6,732 nucleotides of DNA, from NCBI GenBank assembly GCA_007117565.1, contig SKGG01000011.1, forward strand, positions 1-6,732. The letters are read 5' to 3'. Within the stretch, counting starts at the first letter, position 1; the number at the start of each line of letters is the position of its first letter. Position numbers and translations under genes: made by a program. Source of the stretch: Candidatus Izemoplasma sp. (GTDB taxonomy: Bacteria; Bacillota_I; Bacilli_A; Izemoplasmatales; Izemoplasmataceae). A model generated the notes under the pieces. It saw only the letters and a list, made by a program, of their open reading frames with translations. It did not search any database and was not told where the DNA came from. Shown in pieces: positions 6,138 through 6,732 of this stretch.

Positions 6138-6732
6138 ATGAAAAAGCTTTTATTACTCAGTGTTCTCTTCGTGGGAATCTTTGCTTTAAGTGCTTGTGGT
6201 CGTGAACAAGCTCAAGGTGTTTCAGACACACGTGTGGTCGTTGGAAACACCGCAGCGACCAGTGGCGGACTCGCGTTTGTGGGTGGACCATTCCGTGACG
6301 CGATGATTGCATACTTTAATATGGTCAATGAACAAGGCGGCATCGCAGGACGCGAAATCGCCTACATTCAGTACGACGATCAGTTTGACGGTGCTCAAGG
6401 CCTAGCCTTAACACAACGTCTTGTCGAAGACGATCAAGTCTTTGCACTGGTTGGACACTTTGGCACCCCGACTGTCGGGGCAACCAGAGATTACCTTAAC
6501 GACATCGGAATTCCACGTGTTTACTACGCAACTGGTATCAGTGCGTTATTTAACCCGGAAGCCGAAGGTGGCGAACGCGGTAGTTTCCCTGTTCAGCCAA
6601 TTTTTGACGCAGAAGGTGAAGTCATGGTTGCACGCGCTGTCGGTTCTTTAGGCGCTTCACGTGTGGGTGTCATTTATACCAATGACGATGCCGGTCGTGG
6701 CTTACTTAACGGTATCCGTATTCGTTCAGAAA
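6138..6732 (+). CDS. Lipoprotein solute-binding protein of the HAAT/Liv ABC transporter (LivK-like), 3' end cut off
   Basis: Extracytoplasmic ligand-binding subunit that delivers substrate to the LivHMGF complex. 198 codons are visible of an expected 380-420; the frame is open to the window end. N-terminus: MKK, a hydrophobic stretch, and lipobox LSAC with Cys20, so it is probably lipid-anchored to the membrane exterior after cleavage by signal peptidase II. The mature part begins VVVGNTAATSGG (33-44), then has MVNEQGGIAGREI (62-74), YDDQFDGAQG (79-88), VFALVGHFGTPT (101-112), IPRVYYATG (125-133) and VGVIYTNDDAGRG. This is the order of lobe I of a Peripla_BP_6 fold. The FGTPT and ATG..ALFNP stretches recall Liv-family binding proteins with non-amino-acid ligands, but the ligand cannot be assigned. 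Its Asp and Tyr codons favour C-endings more than livG or livF, suggesting high expression. Confidence 0.92.
   Translation, partial: MKKLLLLSVLFVGIFALSACGREQAQGVSDTRVVVGNTAATSGGLAFVGGPFRDAMIAYFNMVNEQGGIAGREIAYIQYDDQFDGAQGLALTQRLVEDDQVFALVGHFGTPTVGATRDYLNDIGIPRVYYATGISALFNPEAEGGERGSFPVQPIFDAEGEVMVARAVGSLGASRVGVIYTNDDAGRGLLNGIRIRSE

Noticed and set aside
6421..6651. A 76-residue + strand open frame starting with TTG
   Set aside because: It lies out of frame inside the binding-protein gene, whose own frame is open throughout and matches Peripla_BP_6 motifs. It also has no ribosome binding site.
1..6732. Mycoplasma-type code with UGA as Trp
   Set aside because: None of the eight reading frames has an internal TGA, the tryptophans are TGG, and the condensing enzyme gene ends properly at TGA.

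Overview
The window holds eight genes, all on the + strand and packed end to end with almost no gaps, so it reads as the middle of one long operon. The first gene lacks its 5' end and the last lacks its 3' end. No promoter or terminator for the whole unit is inside the window. Features pointing to a Bacillota (Firmicutes) or related Mycoplasmatota-type bacterium are the purine-rich Shine-Dalgarno sites, the heavy use of TTA for Leu, and a lipoprotein signal on the solute-binding protein. UGA is not read as Trp: none of the reading frames has an internal TGA, tryptophans are TGG, and the third gene stops at TGA. This fits the standard bacterial code rather than a Mycoplasma-type code. The genus cannot be named from this sequence.

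Region 1 (1-2575) carries three acyl-thioester enzymes. They are an acetyl-CoA C-acetyltransferase-type thiolase (C-terminal two thirds), a FabG-like short-chain dehydrogenase whose residues suggest NAD(H), and a ketoacyl synthase III-like condensing enzyme with an atypical apparent active site (Cys-His-His instead of Cys-His-Asn). Together they would interconvert acyl-CoA, 3-oxoacyl-CoA and 3-hydroxyacyl-CoA. The role of the third enzyme is not clear.

Region 2 (2568-6732) encodes a complete hydrophobic amino acid transporter (HAAT/Liv) type ABC importer: permeases LivH and LivM, ATPases LivG and LivF, then the start of a lipoprotein solute-binding protein (LivK-like, Peripla_BP_6). The enzyme block runs into the transporter block through an 8-base overlap, so the two are probably translated together. 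This suggests the transporter brings in a carboxylate or acyl compound handled by the enzymes rather than ordinary leucine/isoleucine/valine, but the substrate cannot be read from the sequence.

The genes themselves are from known families. The points most worth a second look are the condensing enzyme's active site, the enzyme-transporter linkage, a roughly 30-residue insert in the LivF ATPase, and signs that the binding protein is expressed more strongly than the rest. I saw no RNA genes, mobile elements, CRISPR arrays or long repeats.
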